This document shows positions 23,404 through 31,270 of a stretch of DNA of 64,000 nt, piece after piece. The stretch spans positions 62,001 through 126,000 of the forward strand of contig CANJPU010000003.1 in the NCBI GenBank assembly GCA_947476285.1. The letters are read 5' to 3'. Both the position numbers and the translations under genes were made by a program. This stretch comes from Comamonadaceae bacterium (GTDB taxonomy: Bacteria; Pseudomonadota; Gammaproteobacteria; Burkholderiales; Burkholderiaceae_C). Below the pieces are notes generated by a model. That model searched no databases and had not been told where the DNA came from. It worked only from the letters and a program-made list of their open reading frames with translations. The first letter of the stretch is position 1; every line of letters begins with the position of its first letter.

Positions 23404-23532
23404 GAGCCTGACGCCCGGGTACCATGAAGGCCGGCGGATGGCCCGTGGTTATCGCAATGGCATCGTGGCCCGCGTCTTGCCTGAGGCCTCCTGCTTGAAA
23501 CGCCTGGTTTAGCAACGCAAAGGGATGTACGC

Positions 23533-24516
23533 ATGACTTCGATCTTAGCCACCATCGCACGCGTGCTGTCGCTTGCGGCCTGCGCAGCGTTTTATGCCGC
23601 GACCGCGAATGCCCAGGGGGCCTACCCCAACAAGCCCATACGCCTGATCGTGCCATGGGCACCCGGGGGTACCAGCGACACGCCGTGGCGCATCGTCGGG
23701 CCCCGGCTGTCCGAGGCCCTGGGGCAGCAGGTGGTGATCGAGAACAAGCCTGGCGCCGCCAGCACCATCGGTGCGGCCATGGCCGCGGCCGCAAGACCTG
23801 ATGGCTACACATTGCTGGGCACATCCAACGTGCACGTCCTGAGCGCGAACGTCTACAAGAATCTTCCCTACCATGCGATCGATGATTTCGTGCCCATCGG
23901 CCAGATTGCCCAGACCTGCTCGCTGCTTGTCGTGCATCCTTCGCTGCCGGTGACCACGGCCCGCGAGTTCGTGGCCTATGCCAAGGCCAACCCCGGCAAG
24001 ATCGATTTTGCGTCCACTGGCAACGGCTCGGGCCAGCACTTGTTCATGGCGCAGTTTGCCTCCATGACAGGCATCTCGCTCATCCACATTCCCTACAAGA
24101 GCGTGGGCCAGGCCGTGACCGAATTGTTGTCCGGGCAGGTCAAGGCAGCCATCCCCGGTCTGTCGGTTGTGTCGCAGCATGTGAAGGAGGGCCGCTTGCG
24201 GGCCCTGGGCGTGACCTGCATGCAGCGTTCACGCTTCATGCCCGACGTGCCGACGCTTTCCGAAGCGGCGGTGCCCGGCTTTGACGCGACGCTGCGCGAG
24301 GGCTTGATGGCACCCAAGGGAGTGCCACCTGAAATCATCGCGCGCCTGGAGCGCGAGCTGAAGAAAGTCATGGACCTGCCCGATGTGCAGGCACGCATTG
24401 TCGGCACCACCAACGAGCCAGCCTTCGCGTCTTCAGATCAGTTTGCGGCCACCCTCAAATCCGAATACGCCAAGTGGCAAAAACTCGTCAAGGACCTGGC
24501 CATTCAGCCTGAATGA
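23533..24516 (+). CDS. Bug-family (TctC-like) tripartite transporter solute-binding protein
   Basis: 327-aa periplasmic binding protein. A signal peptide (about 1-28, core ARVLSLAACAAFYAATANAQ) precedes the Bug signature YPNKPIRLIVPWAPGGTSDT and VIENKPGAASTIGA. Bug proteins normally feed TctAB-type permeases and bind small carboxylates or amides. No permease gene is nearby, which is common for orphan Bug proteins in Burkholderiales. It leads an apparent operon with a sulfatase and three hydantoin/carbamoyl enzymes, so the ligand may be a hydantoin or carbamoyl amino acid. That is inference. Confidence 0.9.
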   Translation: MTSILATIARVLSLAACAAFYAATANAQGAYPNKPIRLIVPWAPGGTSDTPWRIVGPRLSEALGQQVVIENKPGAASTIGAAMAAAARPDGYTLLGTSNVHVLSANVYKNLPYHAIDDFVPIGQIAQTCSLLVVHPSLPVTTAREFVAYAKANPGKIDFASTGNGSGQHLFMAQFASMTGISLIHIPYKSVGQAVTELLSGQVKAAIPGLSVVSQHVKEGRLRALGVTCMQRSRFMPDVPTLSEAAVPGFDATLREGLMAPKGVPPEIIARLERELKKVMDLPDVQARIVGTTNEPAFASSDQFAATLKSEYAKWQKLVKDLAIQPE

Positions 24517-24551
24517 ACGCGCCCGACTGAAGCGACAGGAGCACCACACCC

Positions 24552-25832
24552 ATGCAACCGAACATTCTGTTCATCCTGACCGACAACCAGGGTTGGGCGG
24601 ACATGAGCATCTACGGCAACCCCTATTTCCAGACGCCACACCTCGATGCGCTGGCCAGGCAGGGCATGATGTTTCGAAGGGCCTATGCATCCGCGCCCAT
24701 GTGCACGCCCTCCAGAGACGCGCTCTACACCGGCCGCTATCCGGGGCGCAACGCCATCGGCATACGCGAGCCGCTGGCCATGGCCAGCATCATCGGCGAC
24801 CGCGTCGGCTTGTCCGCCGACGAACCCACCATCGTCTCCTTGCTCAAGCAGGCGGGCTATGACACGGCCCTGGTGGGCAAGTGGCACTGTGGCCATCTGC
24901 CGACCTATAGCCCATTGAAGATCGGATTCGACGAACACTTCGGCAACAAAAGCGGCAGCATGGACTACTTCCGCCATGTGGACGCGGCAGGCAATCCCGA
25001 CATGTGGGAGAACGACAAGCTGGTTGATTGCACAGGGCAGTACAGCACCGACCTCTATTCGAACCGCGCGATCGACTTCATCCGCCGAAAGCGCAGCAAT
25101 CCCTTTCTGATGTGCTTGTTCTACAACGCGCCACACTGGCCCTGGCAGGGCCCCAAGGACCTGCCACTGAGCGACTCTCTCAAGGGCAAGGACAGCCAGC
25201 GCAACTGGCTTGAAACAGGCACCGCCGAAAATTACGCCGAGGTCATGCAGGCGCTGGATGCCGGCGTGGGCCGCGTACTGGCCGCACTTGAAGAAAGCGG
25301 CCAGGCAGACAACACACTGGTGATCTTCGTGAGCGACCAAGGCGGCGATGAACTGGCCCAGCCCGGCCCACTCAGGCGTGGCCGGCTGCATGAGAATGGC
25401 ATCCGTGTGCCGCAGATCATTCGCTGGCCGGGCGTGGTCAGCCCCGGCCAGGTAAGCGATCAGGTGGTTGTCGGCATGGATCTTTCGGCCACCATTCTCA
25501 AAGCGGCCAGCGTCAGCCCTCACCCTGACTGGCCGCTGGACGGCCAAGACCTCACACCGGTGCTCAAGGCAGAAAAGCCGCTGTACGAGCGCAATCTGTA
25601 TTGGCGGCACCACGGCTTTCCTAGACCGGGCATTCCCGAGCAAGGCGCACACCTGAGCGGCGACTGGAAATACTACATATCGGGCGAGCACGAGCGTCTG
25701 TACAACTTGTCCAGCGACGAATCCGAGCGGCACGATCTAAAAGAGCAGCAGCCCGCTATCTTTCGTGAACTCAAAGCCCAATACCAGAGCTGGGCGGCGC
25801 AGATGCTGCCCTACAAGGAACTTCATGAGTGA
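24552..25832 (+). CDS. Type I sulfatase (formylglycine-dependent)
   Basis: 426-aa sulfatase of the alkaline-phosphatase superfamily. N-terminal NILFILTDNQGWAD carries the metal-binding Asp11/Asn12. The maturation signature MCTPSRDALYTGRYPGRN (C51) is a perfect C-x-P-S-R-x4-T-G-R, so Cys51 should be converted to formylglycine. FVSDQGGDE carries the second metal site. No signal peptide is visible, so it is probably cytosolic. It sits 35 bp after the Bug gene and before the carbamoylase. Its substrate is unknown and a sulfatase is unexpected in this context. Confidence 0.88.
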   Translation: MQPNILFILTDNQGWADMSIYGNPYFQTPHLDALARQGMMFRRAYASAPMCTPSRDALYTGRYPGRNAIGIREPLAMASIIGDRVGLSADEPTIVSLLKQAGYDTALVGKWHCGHLPTYSPLKIGFDEHFGNKSGSMDYFRHVDAAGNPDMWENDKLVDCTGQYSTDLYSNRAIDFIRRKRSNPFLMCLFYNAPHWPWQGPKDLPLSDSLKGKDSQRNWLETGTAENYAEVMQALDAGVGRVLAALEESGQADNTLVIFVSDQGGDELAQPGPLRRGRLHENGIRVPQIIRWPGVVSPGQVSDQVVVGMDLSATILKAASVSPHPDWPLDGQDLTPVLKAEKPLYERNLYWRHHGFPRPGIPEQGAHLSGDWKYYISGEHERLYNLSSDESERHDLKEQQPAIFRELKAQYQSWAAQMLPYKELHE

Positions 25833-25934
25833 CCCCCGGCAGGCATGCTGCCCGGCGGCGGACTTCATTGATCAAATGTGTGGCCAGAGCGGGGCCGCGG
25901 CGCGCGTGACATAGATGCAGGAAGCACAAAAGAT

Positions 25935-26882
25935 ATGAGCAGACACCTCAAGATTGCGGCCGCGCAACTGGGCCCTCTTCATCGTTCAGACACACGGCGC
26001 GATGCCACACGCAGGCTGGTGAACCTGCTGCGTGAGGCCCACAGCATGGGCGCGCGATTCGTGGTGTTCCCCGAGCTGGCCTTCACCACTTTCTTTCCGC
26101 GCTGGTGGATGCCCGACCAGGACGAAGTCGACAGTCTTTACTTCGAGTCCACCATCCCCTCGGCCGACACCCAGCCCCTGTTCGATGAAGCGAAGCGCCT
26201 GGGCATGGGCTTCTACATCGGCTATGCCGAGAAGATAGAAGAAGGTGGTCGCATCCGGCGCTTTAACACCGCCATCCTGGTCGCACCCGATGGCAGCATC
26301 GTCGGCAAGTACCGCAAAGTTCATCTGCCTGGTCACGCCGATCACAAACCCGAGGCCGCCTTCCAGCACCTTGAGAAAAAATACTTCGAAGTGGGTGACC
26401 TGGGCTTTCGTGTCTGGCGCTACATGAACATGATTGCCGGCATGCTCATTTGCAACGACAGACGCTGGCCCGAGGCTTTTCGAGTGCTCGCCTTGCAAGG
26501 TGCCGAGCTGGTTGCCTTAGGCTACAACACGCCGACCGAAAACCTGCACTACCCCGAGCCGCCGGCGCTACGGGTGCACCATCACCTCATCATGGCGCAG
26601 GCCATGGCTTTCCAGAACGCCACCTGGCTGGTCGAGTCCGGCAAGTGCGGCTTTGAAGACGGCTTTCGCATGTTTGGCCATTCGCTCATCGTCGCCCCCA
26701 CCGGCGAGATCGCCGCCAAGAGCCTGACCGAAGAAGATGAAGTCATCGCCTGCAATTGCGATCTGGATCTGGCGGCCGACCTCAAGCGCACCATGTTCAA
26801 CTTCGCCGCGCACCGCCGGCCCGAGCACTACGGCCTCATCGTCGAACGGGTGGGCGCGCAGGTGACACCGGCCAACGAATAG
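25935..26882 (+). CDS. N-carbamoyl-D-amino acid hydrolase (nitrilase superfamily)
   Basis: 315-aa cytosolic amidohydrolase removing the carbamoyl group (to NH3 + CO2) from N-carbamoyl-D-amino acids. The Glu-Lys-Cys triad is visible: VVFPELAFT (Glu about 46), KYRKVHLPG (Lys about 126) and GMLICNDRRWPEA (Cys about 171). The CNDRRWPE motif is typical of D-carbamoylases. ATG 25935 is favoured over an upstream start whose extra 19 residues (MWPERGRGARD...) look non-coding. It is followed after 20 bp by the hydantoinase, the enzyme that makes its substrate. Confidence 0.9.
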   Translation: MSRHLKIAAAQLGPLHRSDTRRDATRRLVNLLREAHSMGARFVVFPELAFTTFFPRWWMPDQDEVDSLYFESTIPSADTQPLFDEAKRLGMGFYIGYAEKIEEGGRIRRFNTAILVAPDGSIVGKYRKVHLPGHADHKPEAAFQHLEKKYFEVGDLGFRVWRYMNMIAGMLICNDRRWPEAFRVLALQGAELVALGYNTPTENLHYPEPPALRVHHHLIMAQAMAFQNATWLVESGKCGFEDGFRMFGHSLIVAPTGEIAAKSLTEEDEVIACNCDLDLAADLKRTMFNFAAHRRPEHYGLIVERVGAQVTPANE

Positions 26883-26902
26883 GTTTTCGAATAGGTTCCC
26901 AA

Positions 26903-28360
26903 TTGGAATTCGACCTCGTCATTGCAGGCGGCACCGTGGTGGACGCGCAGCAATCCCTGCGTGCGGACGTCGGTGTTCGTGAAGGCAAGATCGCGCGCGT
27001 CGCGCCGGGCTTAACCGGCCGCACGGTGATAGATGCCACCGGCAAACTCGTGCTGCCTGGGGGCATAGACAGCCATTGCCATGTGGAGCAATTGTCATCG
27101 TCCGGCCAGATGTGCGCCGACGATTTCTACAGCGCCAGTGTCGCAGCCGCATTCGGCGGCACCACCACCATCGTGCCGTTCGCGGCCCAGCACCGTGGCG
27201 ACTCCCTCACTGCAGTGGTGGACGACTACTTCGCGCGCGCCGCGCCCAAGGCGGTGGTCGACTACGGCTTTCACCTCATCGTCTCCGACCCGACGCCACA
27301 GGCGCTGCAAGAAGAGCTGCCACTCATGGCCGGGCGCGGAATCACTTCGCTCAAGGTCTACATGACCTACGACCTGCTGCGCTTGTCCGACGAGCAGATG
27401 CTCGACGTGTTGCTCGCCGCCGATCGCGAGAGCTCGCTCGTCATGGTGCACGCGGAGAACAACGACATCATCAGGTGGATCGCCAGACGCTTGCTCGAAC
27501 GCGGCCACACCGCGCCCAGGTTTCATGCGACCAGCCACCATCCTATCGCTGAATCCGAGGCGGCCCACCGAGTGATCGCACTGTCACGACTGCTGGACGT
27601 GCCCGCACTCATCGTGCATGTGTCGGGCATCGAGGCGGTGAACACCATTCGCGATGCGAAGCGGCTGGGCGCAAGCATCTTTGCCGAGACCTGCCCGCAA
27701 TATCTCTTTCTCACTGCGCAGGACGCAGACCGCCCAGGCCTGGAAGGCGCGAAGTGGTGCTGCAGCCCGCCGCCACGCGACGCGCAGTCGCATGAAGCCG
27801 TCTGGGCCGGGCTCAAGGACGGCACCTTGCAACTGTTCTCTTCCGACCATGCGCCTTACCGCTTTGACGAGACCGGCAAGCTGCCCAAGGGCCAGGCCAC
27901 CACCTTCAAGGACATGGCCAATGGTGTGCCCGGTTTGCAGGTGCGCATGCCCTTGCTGTTTTCTGAAGGAGTACGTAAGGGCCGCATCACCCTTCATGAA
28001 TTCGTTGCCCTGACTTCCACCAATCACGCGCGCATGTATGGCCTGGCCGAGCGCAAAGGCAGCTTTGAGGTGGGCTGCGATGCCGACATCCTGGTCTGGG
28101 ATGCGGACAAGCAGATCACCTTGTCGGCCGAGATGATGAAGGACAATGCTGGCTACACACCCTACGAGGGCCGCGAGGTCACTGGCTGGCCTGAGGTGGT
28201 GGTGCTGCGCGGCAAGGTCATCGTCGAAGGCGGGCGGCTCCTCGCGCAGCGCGGCTCGGGTCAGTTCATCCCCTGCGGCACGCCGGAACCGTTAGAGAGA
28301 CACGGGAACCGAAGTGCCGACAGCGCCGTGGGCGCATTTCGCAAGCTCATCGGCGCTTGA
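26903..28360 (+). CDS. Dihydropyrimidinase/D-hydantoinase
   Basis: 485-aa amidohydrolase opening hydantoin or dihydropyrimidine rings to N-carbamoyl amino acids. The binuclear metal site is visible: GGIDSHCHVEQ (H-x-H, about 55-65), SLKVYMTYD (the Lys that is carboxylated, about 150), HAENND, and SSDHAPY (Asp). No ATG or GTG fits the protein start. A TTG at 26903 gives LEFDLVIAGGTVVD, the usual N-terminus, so TTG is the likely start. A longer in-frame extension would run back into the carbamoylase gene. It is followed by the racemase gene. Confidence 0.9.
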   Translation: MEFDLVIAGGTVVDAQQSLRADVGVREGKIARVAPGLTGRTVIDATGKLVLPGGIDSHCHVEQLSSSGQMCADDFYSASVAAAFGGTTTIVPFAAQHRGDSLTAVVDDYFARAAPKAVVDYGFHLIVSDPTPQALQEELPLMAGRGITSLKVYMTYDLLRLSDEQMLDVLLAADRESSLVMVHAENNDIIRWIARRLLERGHTAPRFHATSHHPIAESEAAHRVIALSRLLDVPALIVHVSGIEAVNTIRDAKRLGASIFAETCPQYLFLTAQDADRPGLEGAKWCCSPPPRDAQSHEAVWAGLKDGTLQLFSSDHAPYRFDETGKLPKGQATTFKDMANGVPGLQVRMPLLFSEGVRKGRITLHEFVALTSTNHARMYGLAERKGSFEVGCDADILVWDADKQITLSAEMMKDNAGYTPYEGREVTGWPEVVVLRGKVIVEGGRLLAQRGSGQFIPCGTPEPLERHGNRSADSAVGAFRKLIGA

Positions 28361-28408
28361 GCCGAGCGCATCAGGCCGCAGAAAAATTGCAGCAAGAAGG
28401 TGAACAAC

Positions 28409-29077
28409 ATGCCTCATCGGATTCTGGTTATCAACCCCAACTCGAGCGAAGCCGTCACACGCGGGCTGGATGCCGCCATGCAATGCTTGCGCACCGAAGG
28501 CGAAGTCATCATCGATTGCGTCACCTTGCATGAAGGCCCGCCGGGCATAGAGACACAAGAGCACGCGGACAGCGTGGTGACGCCGCTGCTGAGACTGGTG
28601 CGCGAGTGCGAGCCGCGTTACGACGCCTTCGTCATCGCCTGCTACAGTGACCCGGGCCTGCACTCGGTGCGCGAGATCACGCCCAAGCCGGTGCTGGGCA
28701 TCGCTGAGTCGGGTCTGCTCACTGCGCTCACGCTGGGCCACCGCATCGGCGTCATCGCCATCTTGCACAAATCAATCCCGCGGCACCTGCGTTACCTCGG
28801 CGCGATGGGCCTTGCCGGTCGGTTGGCTGCGGAACTGCCGCTGAACATGGGGGTGGCCGAACTCACCGATGAGGCGCGCACCTTCTCGCGACTCGTCGAG
28901 GTCGCCCGGGAATTGCGCGAGCGACACGCCGCTGACGTGATCGTGCTGGGCTGCGCCGGCATGGCGAGTTACCGCGCGCGCCTGCAGGCGACCATGAATG
29001 TGCCGGTCGTTGATCCGGCTCAGGCAGCGGTGGCGGCTGCCATCGGTCGGGTGAAACTGGGCTGGCACAGTGCATGA
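28409..29077 (+). CDS. hyuE: Asp/Glu/hydantoin racemase family protein
   Basis: 222-aa cytosolic racemase. It begins RILVINPNSSEAVT and has the two catalytic cysteines in FVIACYSDPGLH (about 80) and VIVLGCAGMA (about 182), as in hydantoin racemases. It would let the hydantoinase/carbamoylase pair use both isomers of 5-substituted hydantoins. AGAAGG sits 8 bases before ATG 28409, preferred over a GTG at 28400. It ends the + strand operon before a hairpin shared with the convergent EF-G gene. Confidence 0.88.
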   Translation: MPHRILVINPNSSEAVTRGLDAAMQCLRTEGEVIIDCVTLHEGPPGIETQEHADSVVTPLLRLVRECEPRYDAFVIACYSDPGLHSVREITPKPVLGIAESGLLTALTLGHRIGVIAILHKSIPRHLRYLGAMGLAGRLAAELPLNMGVAELTDEARTFSRLVEVARELRERHAADVIVLGCAGMASYRARLQATMNVPVVDPAQAAVAAAIGRVKLGWHSA

Positions 29078-29084
29078 CACCCCG

Positions 29085-29118
29085 GCTGCGGCCCTCTGAG
29101 GCCGAAGCGGGCCGCAGC
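29085..29118. terminator. Hairpin between convergent genes (putative bidirectional terminator)
   Basis: GCTGCGGCCC (29085-29094) and GGGCCGCAGC (29109-29118) form a perfect 10-bp stem with a 14-nt loop, in the 43-bp gap between the racemase stop and the EF-G stop. No clear T-run follows on either side, so termination may be imperfect or Rho-assisted. Confidence 0.5.
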
Positions 29119-29120
29119 AC

Positions 29121-31175
29121 TCAGCTCTCCTCTTTCACCCGGTACTGCGATGCCAATTGCGATTGCAGCGCCGGCGGCACCGCCTCATAGTGGCTGAACT
29201 CCAGCGTGAAGCGGCCTTGGCCGCCAGTCAGTGCGTTCAGGCGTGACTGATAGCTCGCCAGCTCCGACAGCGGCGCCTGCGCCAGCACCGCCAGGCCCGA
29301 TGCGGCCGAGTCGGTGCCGCTCACCTGGCCCCTGCGCGACGCCAGGTCGCCAGTGATGTCGCCTATGCTTTGTTCGGGCGCGGTGATCTCCACATGCACG
29401 ATGGGTTCAAGCAAGCTGGGCCGCGCCGCCTGCACTGCCGCGACCAATGCCTTGCGCCCTGCGGTAATGAAGGCGATCTCCTTGCTGTCCACTGTGTGGT
29501 GCTTGCCGTCATAAACGATCACTCGCAGGTCCACCACCGGATAGCCTGCCACCACGCCGGCCTCCAGCGCCAGGCGCACGCCTTTTTCCACAGCGGGCAT
29601 GAAGTTGTAGGGAATCGCGCCGCCCTTCACATGGTCGACGAATTCGAATCCCGCACCGCGCGCAAGCGGTTCCACACGCAGAAACACTTCGCCGAACTGC
29701 CCGGCGCCGCCGGTCTGCTTCTTGTGCCGATGATGCCCCTCGGCCGGCGCGGTGATGGTCTCGCGGTAGGCAATGCGCGGCGGCCGGGTGATGACCTCGC
29801 ATTTGTGCACATCGGTCAAGCGCTCAAGCAAGGTGCGCAGATGCAGCTCGCCCAGGCCGTAAACCACGCTCTCGTTGGTCACCGCCACATGGTCTAGCCG
29901 CAGGCAAGGGTCTTCGCTGACCAGCTTGTGCAAGATGTCGTGCAGCCGCTGCTCATCGCCGCGCCGTTTGGGCTCGATCGCCAGGCCATGCACCGGCACG
30001 GGAAAGTCCAATGGCTTGAGGTGGATGTGGTCGTCCTCGGGTGCGTCGTGCAGCACCGCATCGAAATGCAGCTCATCGACCTTCGAAATGGCGCAGATGT
30101 CGCCCGGAAACGCGCGGGCAATCTCGGTGAACTCCTTGCCCTGCAGCGCGAACAGGTGGCCCACCTTGAAGGGCCGGCGCGCGTCGCCCACATAGAGCTG
30201 GCTGCCCGCGCTCAAGGTGCCCTGATGCACCCGCAACACGCCCACCTTGCCGACGTAAGGGTCCTGGGTGATCTTGAAGACATGGGCCAACACATGCAGG
30301 CTGGGGTCTGGCAGGGCCAACAGCGGCTGGGCCTCGTCGCCCTCTCCCTTGAGAAAGGCAGGAGGATTGCCCTCGGACGGGTTGGGCAGCAAGCGCGCGA
30401 TCACATCCAGCAGCTCGGGCACGCCCGCGCCCGTGCGAGCCGAGACGAAGCAGATCGGAATCAGATGCCCTTCACGCAAAGCCTGTTCCAGAGGCGCATG
30501 CAATTCCGAGGGATCGACGTCGCCATCGTTGAGATAGCGTTCGACAAATGCGGCATCGACCTCCACCACTTGCTCCACCAGCGCTCGATGCGCTTGCTCG
30601 ACCGAAGAAAAATCAGTGCCCGGCCCTTGTTGCGCCATGTTGAAGAAGCAATCCACCACCTTGGCCCCGCGCTCGGCCGGCAGGTTCACAGGCAGGCATT
30701 CGCGGCCGAAGACTTCCTGAATCTGCTGCACAAGGGCCTCCAGGTTCACGCCTTGTGCATCGATCTTGTTCACGATGATCAGACGGTCACGCTCGCGCTG
30801 CGCAGCCCACTGCATCATGCGCACGGCCATGGGTTCGATGCCGGCGGTCGCGCTGATCACCACTGCGGCGGTTTCCACCGCTTCCAGCGCCGGCAGAGAC
30901 TGACCCAGAAAATCCGGCGCACCCGGTGTGTCGATCAAATGGGCATGCACCCCTCGGTATCGCAGATTCAGGAGCGAGGCATTGAGCGAGCGCTGCGCCT
31001 TGCGCTCCAATGGATCGTAGTCGCTGACGGTGGAGCCGCGCTCAACGCTGCCCGGCGCGCCGATGGCGCCCGACTTGTGCAGCAAGGCTTCCACCAGACT
31101 GGTCTTGCCCGAGGTGGCGGGGCCAACCAGGGCCAGGGTGCGTAGCGCGGCAATATCCGCAGAGGTGGTCGCCAT
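29121..31175 (-). CDS. Elongation factor G-like GTPase (EF-G paralogue)
   Basis: 684-aa translational GTPase with the EF-G domain order: G domain (1-~260), domain II (~290-370) and domains III-V. The P-loop reads GPATSGKTSL instead of GHVDHGKTT. G3 is DTPGAPD and G4 is VNKID. Divergent P-loops of this sort define the 'EF-G-like'/FusA2 group found beside the true fusA. It is not next to rpsL/rpsG/tuf, which supports a paralogue. The function in these bacteria is not established; candidates are ribosome recycling or growth-condition-specific translation. Confidence 0.85.
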   Translation of the reverse strand: MATTSADIAALRTLALVGPATSGKTSLVEALLHKSGAIGAPGSVERGSTVSDYDPLERKAQRSLNASLLNLRYRGVHAHLIDTPGAPDFLGQSLPALEAVETAAVVISATAGIEPMAVRMMQWAAQRERDRLIIVNKIDAQGVNLEALVQQIQEVFGRECLPVNLPAERGAKVVDCFFNMAQQGPGTDFSSVEQAHRALVEQVVEVDAAFVERYLNDGDVDPSELHAPLEQALREGHLIPICFVSARTGAGVPELLDVIARLLPNPSEGNPPAFLKGEGDEAQPLLALPDPSLHVLAHVFKITQDPYVGKVGVLRVHQGTLSAGSQLYVGDARRPFKVGHLFALQGKEFTEIARAFPGDICAISKVDELHFDAVLHDAPEDDHIHLKPLDFPVPVHGLAIEPKRRGDEQRLHDILHKLVSEDPCLRLDHVAVTNESVVYGLGELHLRTLLERLTDVHKCEVITRPPRIAYRETITAPAEGHHRHKKQTGGAGQFGEVFLRVEPLARGAGFEFVDHVKGGAIPYNFMPAVEKGVRLALEAGVVAGYPVVDLRVIVYDGKHHTVDSKEIAFITAGRKALVAAVQAARPSLLEPIVHVEITAPEQSIGDITGDLASRRGQVSGTDSAASGLAVLAQAPLSELASYQSRLNALTGGQGRFTLEFSHYEAVPPALQSQLASQYRVKEES

Positions 31176-31270
31176 TGCAGAGTCCTTTCACGAAAAGCAA
31201 TGCCATGTTAAGCCACGTCGGGGGGCTTTGGTTTGTTCTGGGGCAAGAACTGTTGCGCTGACCGCTGCGC

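Noticed and set aside
26756..26902. Extended N-terminus for the hydantoinase
   Set aside because: This stretch lies inside the carbamoylase gene up to 26882 and gives a low-complexity Arg/Gly sequence. The family N-terminus starts at the TTG 26903.
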